Shown: piece by piece, positions 17,437 to 25,802 of the stretch
How the letters are laid out: each line of letters begins with the position of its first letter
Position numbering within the stretch: the stretch's first letter is position 1
Assembly (NCBI GenBank): GCA_035442025.1
Contig: DAORPQ010000017.1
Span: 1 to 45,204 of the forward strand
Direction: 5' to 3'
Length of the DNA: 45,204 bases
Origin: Competibacter_A sp003527885
Lineage (GTDB): Bacteria > Pseudomonadota > Gammaproteobacteria > Competibacterales > Competibacteraceae
Notes under the pieces: generated by a model
The model's input: the letters and a program-made list of their open reading frames with translations, nothing else
The model's database searches: none
What the model was told of the DNA's origin: nothing
Program-made: the position numbers and the translations under genes

Positions 17437-18369
17437 TCAGGGCGCTGCCAGCAGGGTTCCCGCGACCGGCGTGATGCCTTGCCCGTCGGAGCCGGCGAAC
17501 TCGAAAGGGATGGAGATCAATTCCATGCCGGTATTGCGCTGGATGACGAAATGCAGGTGCGGGCCGGTGGAATAGCCGGTATTGCCGGAATTCGCCAGCC
17601 AAGCGCCGCGCTCCACCCGCTGTCCCAGCGCCACGCGCACCGAATCGGGATGCAAGTGGGCGTAGAGGGCCATCGTGCCGTCGGCGTGCAAGATGCGCAG
17701 GGCGTTGGCGCGGGTCCGGTATTTGGGGTCGGTCCCGCCGTCGAAGAAATCGCTGGTGGCCTCCATGACCGTTCCGGCCCGAGCGGCGCGAACCGGGGTG
17801 CCGAGCGGCAGGGAGAGATCGACCGCATAGCGGCTTTGCGCGTGCCGGTGGCTGAACGCGCCGTCGAAAGCTTGGCCGATGGCAAAGCGTTGCCCTGAAG
17901 CGAACGGGGCTGCGTAAGGCTGTTCGGGCTGGTGCGTGGCGGCCGGATCGCCCAATACGGCCCGGACTTGATAGGAATAGCGCCAGCGGGGTCCGGTCGG
18001 TTTGAGCGTGACAGCCGTCGTTTCCGCGCGGGCCGGGGCCACCACCCTGACCGGTAGCGGCGGTTCGGCGCGCATGTTCTCCAACCGTTCGGCGCTGATT
18101 TCCACCTCGACCGGCCCGTAGTAGTCGTTGACCACCGCCAGCACCGGCGCTTCGGGAGTGCCGCGATTGCGGAGGCTGATTCTGGCCGGCAATTCGCTGG
18201 CCGACAACGGCCGTACCTCGGCCCTGACATCGGCGCCGGGCGGTTTGTCGGTGAAAATCCAGGCGCCGGACGCATCCCGATACTTGTAGAGTTGTTTGGC
18301 GAGCCCGACAGCCGTCACGAGCGCCAGCCCGAACATCGCCACCGCGACTAGGACCCGAGGCGGCATCAT
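17437..18369 (-). CDS. M23 family metallopeptidase with N-terminal DUF4124 domain
   Basis: A 310-residue exported protein expected to cut, or regulate the cutting of, peptidoglycan cross-bridges. Residues 1-24 form a signal peptide or membrane anchor. A short DUF4124-like domain follows (QLYKYRDASGAWIFTDKPP), then a beta-rich middle domain. The C-terminal LytM/M23 domain has the zinc-site pattern HAQSRYAVD (H and D), YAHLHPDSV and GPHLHFVI, so the site looks intact. The gene begins 16 bp after the stop of the NAD(P)-binding protein gene on the same strand, so the two are probably co-transcribed. It is convergent with the GGDEF-EAL gene. Confidence 0.9.
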   Translation of the reverse strand: MMPPRVLVAVAMFGLALVTAVGLAKQLYKYRDASGAWIFTDKPPGADVRAEVRPLSASELPARISLRNRGTPEAPVLAVVNDYYGPVEVEISAERLENMRAEPPLPVRVVAPARAETTAVTLKPTGPRWRYSYQVRAVLGDPAATHQPEQPYAAPFASGQRFAIGQAFDGAFSHRHAQSRYAVDLSLPLGTPVRAARAGTVMEATSDFFDGGTDPKYRTRANALRILHADGTMALYAHLHPDSVRVALGQRVERGAWLANSGNTGYSTGPHLHFVIQRNTGMELISIPFEFAGSDGQGITPVAGTLLAAP

Positions 18370-18385
18370 CCCGAAAAAGCCTCGC

Positions 18386-19045
18386 TCACGTTTTGAAATG
18401 ATGGATTTGAATGCCTTGCGAGCTGCTTTTGGCGAGTTCCACCATTTTGGCCGCGACGGTTTCTGCGGGCACTGGCCGATAAGCGCTGAACGGCCCCCAA
18501 GCGAACATCGACCAGAAAGGCGCCATCAGCTTGTTCCAGTCCTCGAGCGGTCGGGGTTCGGAACGCTCCCCCAACAGCAGCGCGGGGCGCAAAAGGTGTA
18601 CGGCTTCGAAAACCAGCTCGCTGACATCGGTCTCGGCGCGTCCTTTGACCCGGTTGTAGAACACCGGTGAACTGGGGTCGGCTCCGACCGACGACACCAG
18701 CACGAAGCGAGCCACGCCCCGCGTCGCCGCCAGCTTGGCCAGTTCGACGACATAGATATGGTCCACCTTGGCGAACGCTTCCGGGGAGCCGCTGGCCCGG
18801 TAGGTCGTACCCAGGCAGCAAAGCGCGACATCGGCCTCGATCGAGCCCGCCTGTTCGCGCAGGTGCTCGAAGTCGACCACTCGAACGCCGAGCTTCGGAT
18901 GGGTCTGTTCCAGCGGCCGGCGCGAGAGGACAGTGATGTGGTCGATATCCTGATCCGCCAACAGCTTCTTCAGGCAATGTCCGCCCACCAGGCCGGTCGC
19001 ACCCGCCAGCAATACCCGGATTCCCGGTCGTTGTCGAAGGCCCAT
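18386..19045 (-). CDS. NAD(P)-binding Rossmann-fold oxidoreductase (TIP30/HTATIP2-like)
   Basis: A 219-residue atypical short-chain dehydrogenase-like protein. The N-terminus has the dinucleotide motif LLAGATGLVGGHCL, followed by VTVLSRRPL and CCLGTTYRASGSPEAF. The segment FVLVSSVGADPSSPVFYNRVKG contains a Ser and a YxxxK active-site pattern, and AVHLLRPALLLGER follows. This order is typical of the HTATIP2/TIP30 group and related sugar-epimerase-like proteins. The substrate is unknown. It lies immediately upstream of the M23 peptidase gene. Confidence 0.82.
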   Translation of the reverse strand: MGLRQRPGIRVLLAGATGLVGGHCLKKLLADQDIDHITVLSRRPLEQTHPKLGVRVVDFEHLREQAGSIEADVALCCLGTTYRASGSPEAFAKVDHIYVVELAKLAATRGVARFVLVSSVGADPSSPVFYNRVKGRAETDVSELVFEAVHLLRPALLLGERSEPRPLEDWNKLMAPFWSMFAWGPFSAYRPVPAETVAAKMVELAKSSSQGIQIHHFKT

Positions 19046-19198
19046 TCACGATGCTCCCACGGCTTGAACCCGGCTAGCGAACCCGGGTCCGCCTCATGCC
19101 GGATATCAGGAATTGCTCCATGGTGGTCGAACGGAGCGGCCGCTCGGGGTTTCAGGCGGCCGGTGCGGCGCTGGAGCCGGCTAGCGCTACCCGGCGCG

Positions 19199-19450
19199 TC
19201 AGGCCGTACTGGTTAATTTCTCGTACTTGGCTTGCAACTGTTCCTCGGTTTCGGAATGGCCGGGGTCGGGAAGAATGCAGTCCACCGGGCAAACTTCGAT
19301 GCATTGCGGGGTATCGAAATGCCCCACGCACTGGGTGCAGCGGTTGGGGTCGATCTCGTAGATTTCCTCGCCCTGGGAGATTGCTTCGTTCGGACACTCC
19401 GGTTCGCACACGTCGCAGTTGATACATTCGTCGGTGATCATCAGGGCCAT
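19199..19450 (-). CDS. YfhL-type 2[4Fe-4S] ferredoxin
   Basis: An 83-residue electron carrier with two [4Fe-4S] cluster motifs. The first is CINCDVCEPECP. The second, CTQCVGHFDTPQCIEVCP, has the extra loop between its second and third cysteines that marks Allochromatium/YfhL-type ferredoxins. All eight cluster cysteines are present, plus a further Cys in VDCI. It lies downstream of coaD on the same strand, a common gammaproteobacterial arrangement, and may be the last gene of the rsmD-coaD run. Its redox partner is unknown. Confidence 0.93.
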   Translation of the reverse strand: MALMITDECINCDVCEPECPNEAISQGEEIYEIDPNRCTQCVGHFDTPQCIEVCPVDCILPDPGHSETEEQLQAKYEKLTSTA

Positions 19451-19559
19451 GACGGGTTCCTCTTTGGTTGCGCGCGACCGCCGTTGGATGAAGGCGGTTA
19501 ATATAGACTTAAATTCGCCCGGATTGCTCCCGATCCGGCTGGGTTTACGAATATTTTAG

Positions 19560-20051
19560 TCAATTGTTCCGTGGCGCGAATTTCGCCGCCAGCGCCGCCT
19601 CCACCTTGGGGTGGACGAACGGCGCGATGTTTCCGCCCAGTTTGGCGACTTCGCGCACCAGGCTGGAGGAAATGAACGAATACTGCTCCGCCGGCGTGAG
19701 AAAGACCGATTCGATTTCGGGATAGAGCCGACGGTTCATGTTGGCGAGCTGAAATTCAAACTCGAAATCCGAAACGGCCCGCAGCCCGCGCAGGATGACA
19801 TCCGCGCCGATCTGTTTGGCGTGGTTGACCAGCAGGATGTCGAAGCCGCAAACCTCGACCGTCGGCAAGTGCGACGACACCTCGCGCGCCAGTGCAACCC
19901 GTTCCTCCAGGGAAAACAGCGGTTGTTTGTTGGGGTTGGCGGCGACGCTGACGGTCAAGTGATCGAACATGCGGACGCCGCGCTCGATCAGATCGATGTG
20001 GCCCCGAGTGATCGGGTCGAAGGTGCCCGGATAGATGGCGGCGACGGACAT
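19560..20051 (-). CDS. coaD: Pantetheine-phosphate adenylyltransferase
   Basis: A 163-residue enzyme that joins ATP and 4'-phosphopantetheine to make dephospho-CoA, the penultimate step of coenzyme A synthesis. The start MSVAAIYPGTFDPITRGHID carries the nucleotidyltransferase T/HxGH motif. VAANPNKQPLFSLEER, DVILRGLRAVSDFEFE, QLANMNRRL and the phosphate-binding YSFISSSLVRE follow in the family order. Length is exactly typical. It lies 76 bp downstream of rsmD on the same strand. Confidence 0.96.
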   Translation of the reverse strand: MSVAAIYPGTFDPITRGHIDLIERGVRMFDHLTVSVAANPNKQPLFSLEERVALAREVSSHLPTVEVCGFDILLVNHAKQIGADVILRGLRAVSDFEFEFQLANMNRRLYPEIESVFLTPAEQYSFISSSLVREVAKLGGNIAPFVHPKVEAALAAKFAPRNN

Positions 20052-20127
20052 GAAGGTTCCTGGCGGGTGTCGAAGACCCGCCGATTATCGGGAATGACGC
20101 GCCTCAAGGCAACCGTTCAGCGACGGC

Positions 20128-20742
20128 TCAAAACGCGGTTTCACCGGGGATCGGCGAAGCGGTGGCGGCCGGAGTTTCCCGTCGCGCCAACCGGTAAGCC
20201 ACCGCGCCAGCGGTTTTTTCCCGGACCGGTAACCAGTTCGCCGGTAGGGCCGGTTGCCGTAAGGCCGTTTCCGCTTCCAGATAAATCCAAGCCGTCGGGG
20301 CCAGCCAGCCGGCCCGTTCGAGCGCCGCGCCGACCGGTCCCAGGAGGTCGTGGCCGAAGGGCGGATCGAGCAACACGATTTCGAACGGCGCTCCAGGCTG
20401 TCGCAACCAAGCGAGGGCTTCGGCGTGTTCGACGCGGGCGTTGCCGGCGTTCAGCCGCGCCAAGTTCTCGCGCAACGCCGCGACCGCCGCCGGATGGCGC
20501 TCGACAAAGACCGCCTCGGCCGCGCCGCGCGACAGGGCTTCGATGCCGAGCGCGCCGCTGCCGGCGAACAAATCCAGACAACGCGCGCCGGGCAGCACCG
20601 GCGTCAGCCAGTTGAACAGCGTTTCCCGCACGCGATCGGGGGTCGGTCGCAGCCCCGGCAACTCGGGAAACGACAAGCGCCGGCTGCGCCACTGGCCGGC
20701 GATGATGCGGAGCTGCCCGGCGCGCTCGCCGCCTCGGCTCAT
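20128..20742 (-). CDS. rsmD: 16S rRNA (guanine(966)-N(2))-methyltransferase
   Basis: A 204-residue SAM-dependent methyltransferase that modifies G966 of 16S rRNA. It shows IIAGQWRSRRL and RPTPDRVRETLFNWL at the front, the SAM-binding DLFAGSGALGIEALSRGA, VERH, and the catalytic motif DPPF in VLLDPPFG. Its start codon overlaps the stop of the upstream M16 gene as ATGA (20739-20742, minus strand), so translation is probably coupled. The C-terminus, after YRLARRE, carries a short low-complexity tail (ETPAATASPIPGETAF). Confidence 0.95.
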   Translation of the reverse strand: MSRGGERAGQLRIIAGQWRSRRLSFPELPGLRPTPDRVRETLFNWLTPVLPGARCLDLFAGSGALGIEALSRGAAEAVFVERHPAAVAALRENLARLNAGNARVEHAEALAWLRQPGAPFEIVLLDPPFGHDLLGPVGAALERAGWLAPTAWIYLEAETALRQPALPANWLPVREKTAGAVAYRLARRETPAATASPIPGETAF

Positions 20743-22100
20743 GATCCGGCCGGCTTGACCGGGGTGTCGGGCGAGGTCGGCGCGGGCTGGCCTCCGCCGA
20801 CGATGACGGTAATCAGCTTGTCCGGATGGACGTGCCGCTGCCAGGCGGTTTTGACGTGTTCCAGGGTGATGCCGTTTATGGCGCCGGGGTAATTTTGTAG
20901 GTAATCCAGCGGCAGGCCATAGAAAGCGATCAATCCCAGCGCACCGGCCAGTTTACCGTTTCCGGCGAGATCGAGCGCGAAGCCGCCGGTGATGTTTTGC
21001 CGGGCTTCTTCCAGCGCCTGCGGGCTCGGTCCGCGCTCGGTGAATTCCCGCAAGGTGCTTTGCGCCACCTGAAGCGCGGTATCGGCCTGCTCGTTGCGGG
21101 TTTGCAGGTTGATCGAGAAGGGTCCGGCTTGTTGCATGGGAGAAAAAGCGCTGTAAGCCCCGTAAGCCAAGCCGCGCTTTTCGCGGATTTCCTGCGAGAG
21201 CTGCGAGACCAGCCCGTTGCCGCCCAGGACATGATTGCCGAGAAATAGAGCGTAGTAATCGGGATCGCCGCGCTTGACCCCGAGCTGGCCGATCAGGATA
21301 TGGTTTTGGCTGGACGGATGAGAGATACGGATGGTTTGGCTGGCGGTGACGGCGGGAACCGGCGGGGGTGGCGGTACGGGTTCGCCTTTTGTCAACCCGC
21401 CGACCAGACCGTCCGCCAGTTGCTCGGCGGCGGGTCGGCCCAGATCGCCGACGATGGCGATGACGGCATTGGCGGCGGTGTAGTAGCGATAGTGGAAATC
21501 CTGGAGGTTGGCGCGGGTGATGGCGTTCAGACTGGCGCTGGCGCCTTCCGGCGGCGATGCGTAAGGATGATTGCCGTACAGGGCTTTGAAGAAGGCATCC
21601 TGAGCGATGGCGCCGGGCGACTGTGCGCGTTCCCGCAGCGCGATCAGCATTTGCTGGCGGACCCGTTCCACCGCCTCCGGCGCGAAAGTCGGCTCTTTGA
21701 GCAAGCGGGCGACGGTCTCGACGGCGGGTTGCAGGTAACGCGGTTCGATCAAGCTGCGCAGCGACACCGACGCCGAGTCGCGCCGCGAACTGAAGCTCAC
21801 TTGAGCGCCGACCTTGTCCAGCCGGTCGGCGATGACATCGGCCGACCAATCGCCGGCGCCTTCTTCCAGCAAGGCGTTGGTCAATTTCGCCAAGCCGGGC
21901 TGCGCGCCGTCGCGGATCGAGCCGGCGTTGAACAAAATTTGCGCGTCCACCATGGGTAGTTCGCGCGCGGGGATGAAGTAGACCGGTACGCCGTTGGCCG
22001 TGCGCCAGTTTTGGATGGCGGGTACGGCGGCGGCAAGACCGGCGGTCAATAGCAGAGCGGTGGCCAGAAGACCGGTCAGAGCGTGTTTTACAGAGGGCAT
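20739..22100 (-). CDS. M16 family peptidase-like protein, non-catalytic partner
   Basis: A 453-residue exported protein with a signal peptide (cleavage near LAAA/VP) and a two-lobed M16 fold. The usual zinc motif HxxEH is absent: at its place the sequence reads LAKLTNALLEEGAG. The C-terminal half keeps the substrate-binding features of the partner subunit (EIREKRGLAYGAYSAF and GPFSINLQTRNEQ). Such proteins pair with an active M16 protein, which here is encoded 60 bp upstream on the same strand. It probably acts with that partner in periplasmic peptide degradation. Confidence 0.92.
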   Translation of the reverse strand: MPSVKHALTGLLATALLLTAGLAAAVPAIQNWRTANGVPVYFIPARELPMVDAQILFNAGSIRDGAQPGLAKLTNALLEEGAGDWSADVIADRLDKVGAQVSFSSRRDSASVSLRSLIEPRYLQPAVETVARLLKEPTFAPEAVERVRQQMLIALRERAQSPGAIAQDAFFKALYGNHPYASPPEGASASLNAITRANLQDFHYRYYTAANAVIAIVGDLGRPAAEQLADGLVGGLTKGEPVPPPPPVPAVTASQTIRISHPSSQNHILIGQLGVKRGDPDYYALFLGNHVLGGNGLVSQLSQEIREKRGLAYGAYSAFSPMQQAGPFSINLQTRNEQADTALQVAQSTLREFTERGPSPQALEEARQNITGGFALDLAGNGKLAGALGLIAFYGLPLDYLQNYPGAINGITLEHVKTAWQRHVHPDKLITVIVGGGQPAPTSPDTPVKPAGS

Positions 22101-22160
22101 GATCGGGCGAATCCTTAATCCGCCTTTCCCAGCGGGAGAAAGGTTGAAGGTGAGGGATAA

Positions 22161-23537
22161 TCAGCGCAGTGCATGGTCCATCGCGGGGGGAGACGGGCTC
22201 GGGCGGCGGCCGTCGAGCGGCAGCGGTTCCAGCGTGGCCACGGTCAAACGGTCGTCGGTGAGATATTTGCGGGCGACCTCGCGCACCTGTTCCGGGGTCA
22301 CCGCCTGAACCCGTTGCACGTAGTCGTCGAGCTTGTTCCAGCCCAGGCCGACCGTTTCGAGAGTCCCCAGCCGCATCCCTTGATAGAACATCGAGTCTTG
22401 TCGGTAGACATCGGCGGCGACCACTTGCGCCACCACCCGCGCCAGCTCGTCGGCGCTGACCGGTTCCTCGCGCAGCCGCAGCACTTCGGCGCGCAAAGCG
22501 TTTTCCAGTTCGGCGCTGGTGTGGCCCGGTGCGGGAGTGCCGGCCAGCACGAACAGCTCTTCCAGCCGTGACGTCAGGCTGTAGCCGGTACCGGCGGAGG
22601 CGGCGACTTGGTTGCCGCGAATCAGATTGCGGCTGAGCCGCGCGCTGGTCCCGCCGTCGAGAAGGCCTTCCAAGACCGCCAGGGCGTAGGGTTCCCAAGC
22701 TTCGGTCGCGGTCTTTAAGGTCGGCACCTTATAGCCCAGCGTCACGTAGGGGACTTCCGCCGGGGTTTTGACCACGATCCGCCGCTCGCCCTGCTGGGGG
22801 ATTTCCGCCGCGGGTTTGGGCGGGGCGAGAGGGCTCGGACCCAGCGGGCCGAAATATTTTTCGGCCAATTCGCGGACCTTGGCGGGGTCGACGTCGCCGA
22901 CGACCACCAGGGTAGCGTTGTTCGGTGCGTACCACTGCTGGTACCAGCGGCGCAGATCGTCCGGGCCGATGGATTGAATGTCCTGCATCCAGCCGATGAT
23001 CGGATGGCGGTAAGGGCTGGTGACGTAGGCGGCGGCCATGAATTGCTCTTGAGTCAGCGCGTCGGGCTGGTCATCGGTGCGCAACCGGCGCTCCTCGGCC
23101 ACGACCTGGGCTTCCTTGCCGACATCTTCCAGCTTCAGAACCAGGTTGCGCATCCGGTCGGCTTCCAATCGGAAGCTGAGCTCCAGCCGCTCTTTTTCCA
23201 GCGTCTGAAAATAAGCCGTGTAGTCGCGGCTGGTGAAGGCGTTTTCGTCGCCGCCGTTGGCCGCGATCAGCCGGGAGAACTCCCCGCCCGGCACGTTCGG
23301 GGTGCCTTTGAACATCAAATGTTCCAGCAGGTGCGAAATGCCGGTCATCCCGCTCGGCTCGTAGCTGGAGCCGACCTTGTACCAGACCTGTGAAACCACC
23401 ACCGGGGCGCGGTGGTCCTCGCGCACCAACACTTTCAAACCGTTGTCGAGAGTGAATTCGTGAACGGGCGTGGCCGCAAAAGCGGTGGGAGCGCCCAAAA
23501 GGAAAAGGAGCAGCAGTGGCTTGAGGGTGTTGGACAT
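22161..23537 (-). CDS. M16 family zinc metallopeptidase, catalytic subunit
   Basis: A 458-residue exported peptidase with a signal peptide (LLLLFLLGAPTAFA/ATP). The inverted zinc motif HLLEH (residues 69-73) is intact, and the third ligand glutamate is in RLEADRM. The pattern GGDENAFTSRDYTAYF is typical of this M16 subgroup. The frame is open back to 23999 across ftsY, but MSNTLKPLL at 23537 gives a proper signal peptide and avoids the overlap. It is the first gene of the leftward run (M16 pair, rsmD, coaD, ferredoxin) and is divergent from ftsY, the usual gammaproteobacterial arrangement. Confidence 0.93.
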   Translation of the reverse strand: MSNTLKPLLLLFLLGAPTAFAATPVHEFTLDNGLKVLVREDHRAPVVVSQVWYKVGSSYEPSGMTGISHLLEHLMFKGTPNVPGGEFSRLIAANGGDENAFTSRDYTAYFQTLEKERLELSFRLEADRMRNLVLKLEDVGKEAQVVAEERRLRTDDQPDALTQEQFMAAAYVTSPYRHPIIGWMQDIQSIGPDDLRRWYQQWYAPNNATLVVVGDVDPAKVRELAEKYFGPLGPSPLAPPKPAAEIPQQGERRIVVKTPAEVPYVTLGYKVPTLKTATEAWEPYALAVLEGLLDGGTSARLSRNLIRGNQVAASAGTGYSLTSRLEELFVLAGTPAPGHTSAELENALRAEVLRLREEPVSADELARVVAQVVAADVYRQDSMFYQGMRLGTLETVGLGWNKLDDYVQRVQAVTPEQVREVARKYLTDDRLTVATLEPLPLDGRRPSPSPPAMDHALR

Positions 23538-23631
23538 GAGCTTGAACGTTGAATGGGAGCCTGCGTAAAACAGACTGAAATGGTACGATAAGTTCCGTTC
23601 CCAACCAGTATAACGGTAACTTTGAAGCCCC

Positions 23632-24711
23632 ATGCCCGAATCCAAACACGATTTCACCGGTTCATCGCCTCCGATCGAACCGCCGGAGCGCAAGAAATCC
23701 AGCCTGTTCGAGGTGTTGAATCGGCCGATCCACCTGCCGTTTCGCAAGGAGCGCGCAGCGCAAGCGTCCGCCGGACCGGCGGCAATCCGGCCTTTCGCCA
23801 ATCTGCGCGACCGCTTGCGGCGCACCCGGCGGGGCTTGGTCGGAGGCTTGGCCGGGTTGTTCGCCGGTCGGGCGCTGGACGAGGGGACGCTGGAAGAATT
23901 GGAAAGTCGCCTGTTGTTGGCGGATGTCGGGGTCGATGTCACCCACCATCTGATGAAGCGGCTGACCGAGCGGGTCTCGCGCCGGCAGTTGACCGACATC
24001 CCGGCGCTGATCCAAACCCTGCACGATGAATTGTTGGCTATTTTGAGCCCTTGTCAACAGCCGTGGCGGCCCAGCGAATCCCGGCCTTACGTCATCCTCA
24101 CGGTCGGTGTCAACGGGGTCGGCAAGACCACCACCATCGGCAAGTTGGCGAAGAAACTGCAAAGCGACGGGTTTTCGGTATTGCTGGCGGCCGGCGACAC
24201 CTTCCGCGCCGCCGCTGTCGAACAGTTGCAGGTCTGGGGCGAGCGCAACCGGATCGCGGTGATCGCCCAGCACGGCGGGGCCGATTCCGCCTCGGTGATT
24301 TACGACGCGGTTCAAGCGGCCAAGGCCCGTCAGGTGGATGTGGTGATCGCCGATACCGCCGGCCGCTTGCACACTCAGTCGAACCTGATGGAAGAGCTCA
24401 AGAAGATCAAGCGGGTCACCGGCAAGGTCGACGCCGAGGCCCCGCACGAGGTGCTGTTGGTGGTGGACGCCAGCACCGGCCAGAACGCGCTGAACCAAGC
24501 GGTACAGTTCCACGAGGCGGTCGGCGTGACCGGCTTGATTCTGACCAAGCTCGACGGCACCGCCAAGGGCGGCATCGTGTTCGCGATCGCCCGCCGGTTG
24601 GGCCTGCCGATCCGCTTTATCGGGGTCGGCGAGGGGATCGAGGATTTGCGCGAGTTCGACGCCGGCGAATTCGTGACCGCTCTGCTGGATGAGACGGCGG
24701 ATAATAGCTGA
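23632..24711 (+). CDS. ftsY: Signal recognition particle receptor FtsY
   Basis: A 359-residue SRP-receptor GTPase that docks ribosome-SRP complexes at the inner membrane. The N domain (about 55-150; LRRTRRGLVGGLAGLF) is followed by the G domain, with P-loop GVNGVGKTTTIGKLAKKL near residue 160, DTFRAAAVEQL, IADTAGRL, VDASTGQNA and LTKLDGTAKGG. The C-terminus has PIRFIGVGEGIEDLREFD. The acidic N-terminal A region is short compared with E. coli FtsY and is basic and Pro-rich here. In many gammaproteobacteria ftsE and ftsX follow; here rpoH comes next. Confidence 0.96.
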   Translation: MPESKHDFTGSSPPIEPPERKKSSLFEVLNRPIHLPFRKERAAQASAGPAAIRPFANLRDRLRRTRRGLVGGLAGLFAGRALDEGTLEELESRLLLADVGVDVTHHLMKRLTERVSRRQLTDIPALIQTLHDELLAILSPCQQPWRPSESRPYVILTVGVNGVGKTTTIGKLAKKLQSDGFSVLLAAGDTFRAAAVEQLQVWGERNRIAVIAQHGGADSASVIYDAVQAAKARQVDVVIADTAGRLHTQSNLMEELKKIKRVTGKVDAEAPHEVLLVVDASTGQNALNQAVQFHEAVGVTGLILTKLDGTAKGGIVFAIARRLGLPIRFIGVGEGIEDLREFDAGEFVTALLDETADNS

Positions 24712-24739
24712 GTGAAATGTGAGGAAACTTTTTGCTGAT

Positions 24740-24766
24740 TTGGCGCTCCCAGTATGGGAGTGCTAA
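24740..24766. promoter_or_regulatory. CIRCE-like element (HrcA operator) on rpoH
   Basis: TTGGCGCTC (24740-24748), a 9-bp spacer and GAGTGCTAA (24758-24766) match the CIRCE consensus TTAGCACTC-N9-GAGTGCTAA. The right arm is perfect, the left arm agrees at 7 of 9 bases, and the spacer length is exact. HrcA represses heat-shock genes through this element, classically groE and dnaK operons. Here it covers the predicted -35 to -10 interval of rpoH, so HrcA binding would block the promoter. Confidence 0.8.
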
Positions 24767-24769
24767 AAT
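24740..24769 (+). promoter_or_regulatory. Predicted sigma-70 promoter of rpoH, overlapped by CIRCE
   Basis: TTGGCG (24740-24745) and the extended -10 TGCTAAAAT (24761-24769) are 18 bp apart. The -10 is good and the -35 moderate. The start point would fall near 24776, about 30 bp before the rpoH start codon. The promoter and the CIRCE inverted repeat occupy the same bases. Confidence 0.6.
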
Positions 24770-24805
24770 GAACGGTGTCGAATTTTAGGGAAAGGAGGAA
24801 TGACG

Positions 24806-25681
24806 ATGACGATGACCACCTCGCTGGTTCCCCACCTGCAGCACCTGCCCGCTCCGGTCGACAGTCTGGAAAGTTACATCCAGACCGTCAGCCAAGTACC
24901 GGTGTTGAGCGCCGAGGAAGAACAGGCTCTCGCCCGGCGTTTGCGGTTGAACGGTGACTTGGCGGCGGCGCAGCAGCTGATCGTGGCTCATTTGCGCTTC
25001 GTGGTGCACGTCGCGCGCGGGTACATCGGTTATGGCCTACCGTTGGGCGATTTGGTCCAGGAAGGGAACGTCGGACTGATGAAGGCGGTCAAACGTTTTG
25101 ACCCGGCGCACGAGGTGCGGCTGGTGTCCTTTGCGGTCCATTGGATTCGGGCGGAAATTCACGAGTTCATCCTCCGCAACTGGCGGATCGTCAAGGTCGC
25201 CACCACCAAGTCGCAGCGCAAGCTGTTCTTCAAGCTGCGCGGCGCCAAGAAGCGCCTGGGCTGGCTGAACGGCGAGGAAGTCGCCACGGTGGCCCGCGAA
25301 TTGAGCGTGAGCGCCGAGTCGGTCACGGAGATGGAATCGCGGTTGAGCGGTTACGATGTGTCGTTCGATCCGGCCCCAGAAGCCGACGCCGACGCCGAAC
25401 ATGAACCTTATACGCCGTCGGCCTATCTGCGGGACGAGCACGCCGATCCGGCCGATGCGCTGGAGCGGGATGACTGGGAGGATCAGACGGCCCTCCAGTT
25501 GGGCGAAGCGCTGGACCGTTTGGACCCGCGCAGTCGCGCTATCGTGCAACGCCGCTGGCTGGACGACGACAAGCCGACCTTGCATGAGTTGGCCGCTGAA
25601 TATAAGGTGTCCGCCGAACGAATCCGGCAGTTAGAGAATAACGCCATGAAGAAACTGCGGGCTAGCCTGCCCGCCGCCTGA
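24806..25681 (+). CDS. rpoH: RNA polymerase sigma-32 factor
   Basis: A 291-residue heat-shock sigma factor. Region 2 shows QQLIVAHLRFVVHVAR, GDLVQEGNVGLMKAVKRFDP and RLVSFAVHWIRAEIHEFIL. The RpoH box VATTKSQRKLFFKLRGAKK is nearly the same as in E. coli. Region 4 ends with LHELAAEYKVSAERIRQLENNAMKKL. Three in-frame ATGs open the gene (24800, 24806, 24812); AAGGAGG at 24792-24798 is best spaced for 24806. A CIRCE-like operator covers its promoter, and a strong terminator follows, so it looks monocistronic. It probably drives hsp20 at 10853. Confidence 0.96.
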   Translation: MTMTTSLVPHLQHLPAPVDSLESYIQTVSQVPVLSAEEEQALARRLRLNGDLAAAQQLIVAHLRFVVHVARGYIGYGLPLGDLVQEGNVGLMKAVKRFDPAHEVRLVSFAVHWIRAEIHEFILRNWRIVKVATTKSQRKLFFKLRGAKKRLGWLNGEEVATVARELSVSAESVTEMESRLSGYDVSFDPAPEADADAEHEPYTPSAYLRDEHADPADALERDDWEDQTALQLGEALDRLDPRSRAIVQRRWLDDDKPTLHELAAEYKVSAERIRQLENNAMKKLRASLPAA

Positions 25682-25698
25682 GCACGAGCGTTTCACAG

Positions 25699-25722
25699 CC
25701 CGCCCTCGTGGCGGGTTTTTTT
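25699..25722 (+). terminator. Rho-independent terminator after rpoH
   Basis: CCCGCC (25699-25704) pairs with GGCGGG (25710-25715) across a 5-nt loop and is followed directly by seven T residues. It ends 41 bp after the rpoH stop codon. Confidence 0.9.
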
Positions 25723-25802
25723 ATGGGCGAGGGCGCCGGTCGCGCTTGTGGCCCTTTCCGGAACTGCGCTATTTTTTAAGCCCCGCCACCCCGAGAGCCC
25801 CC

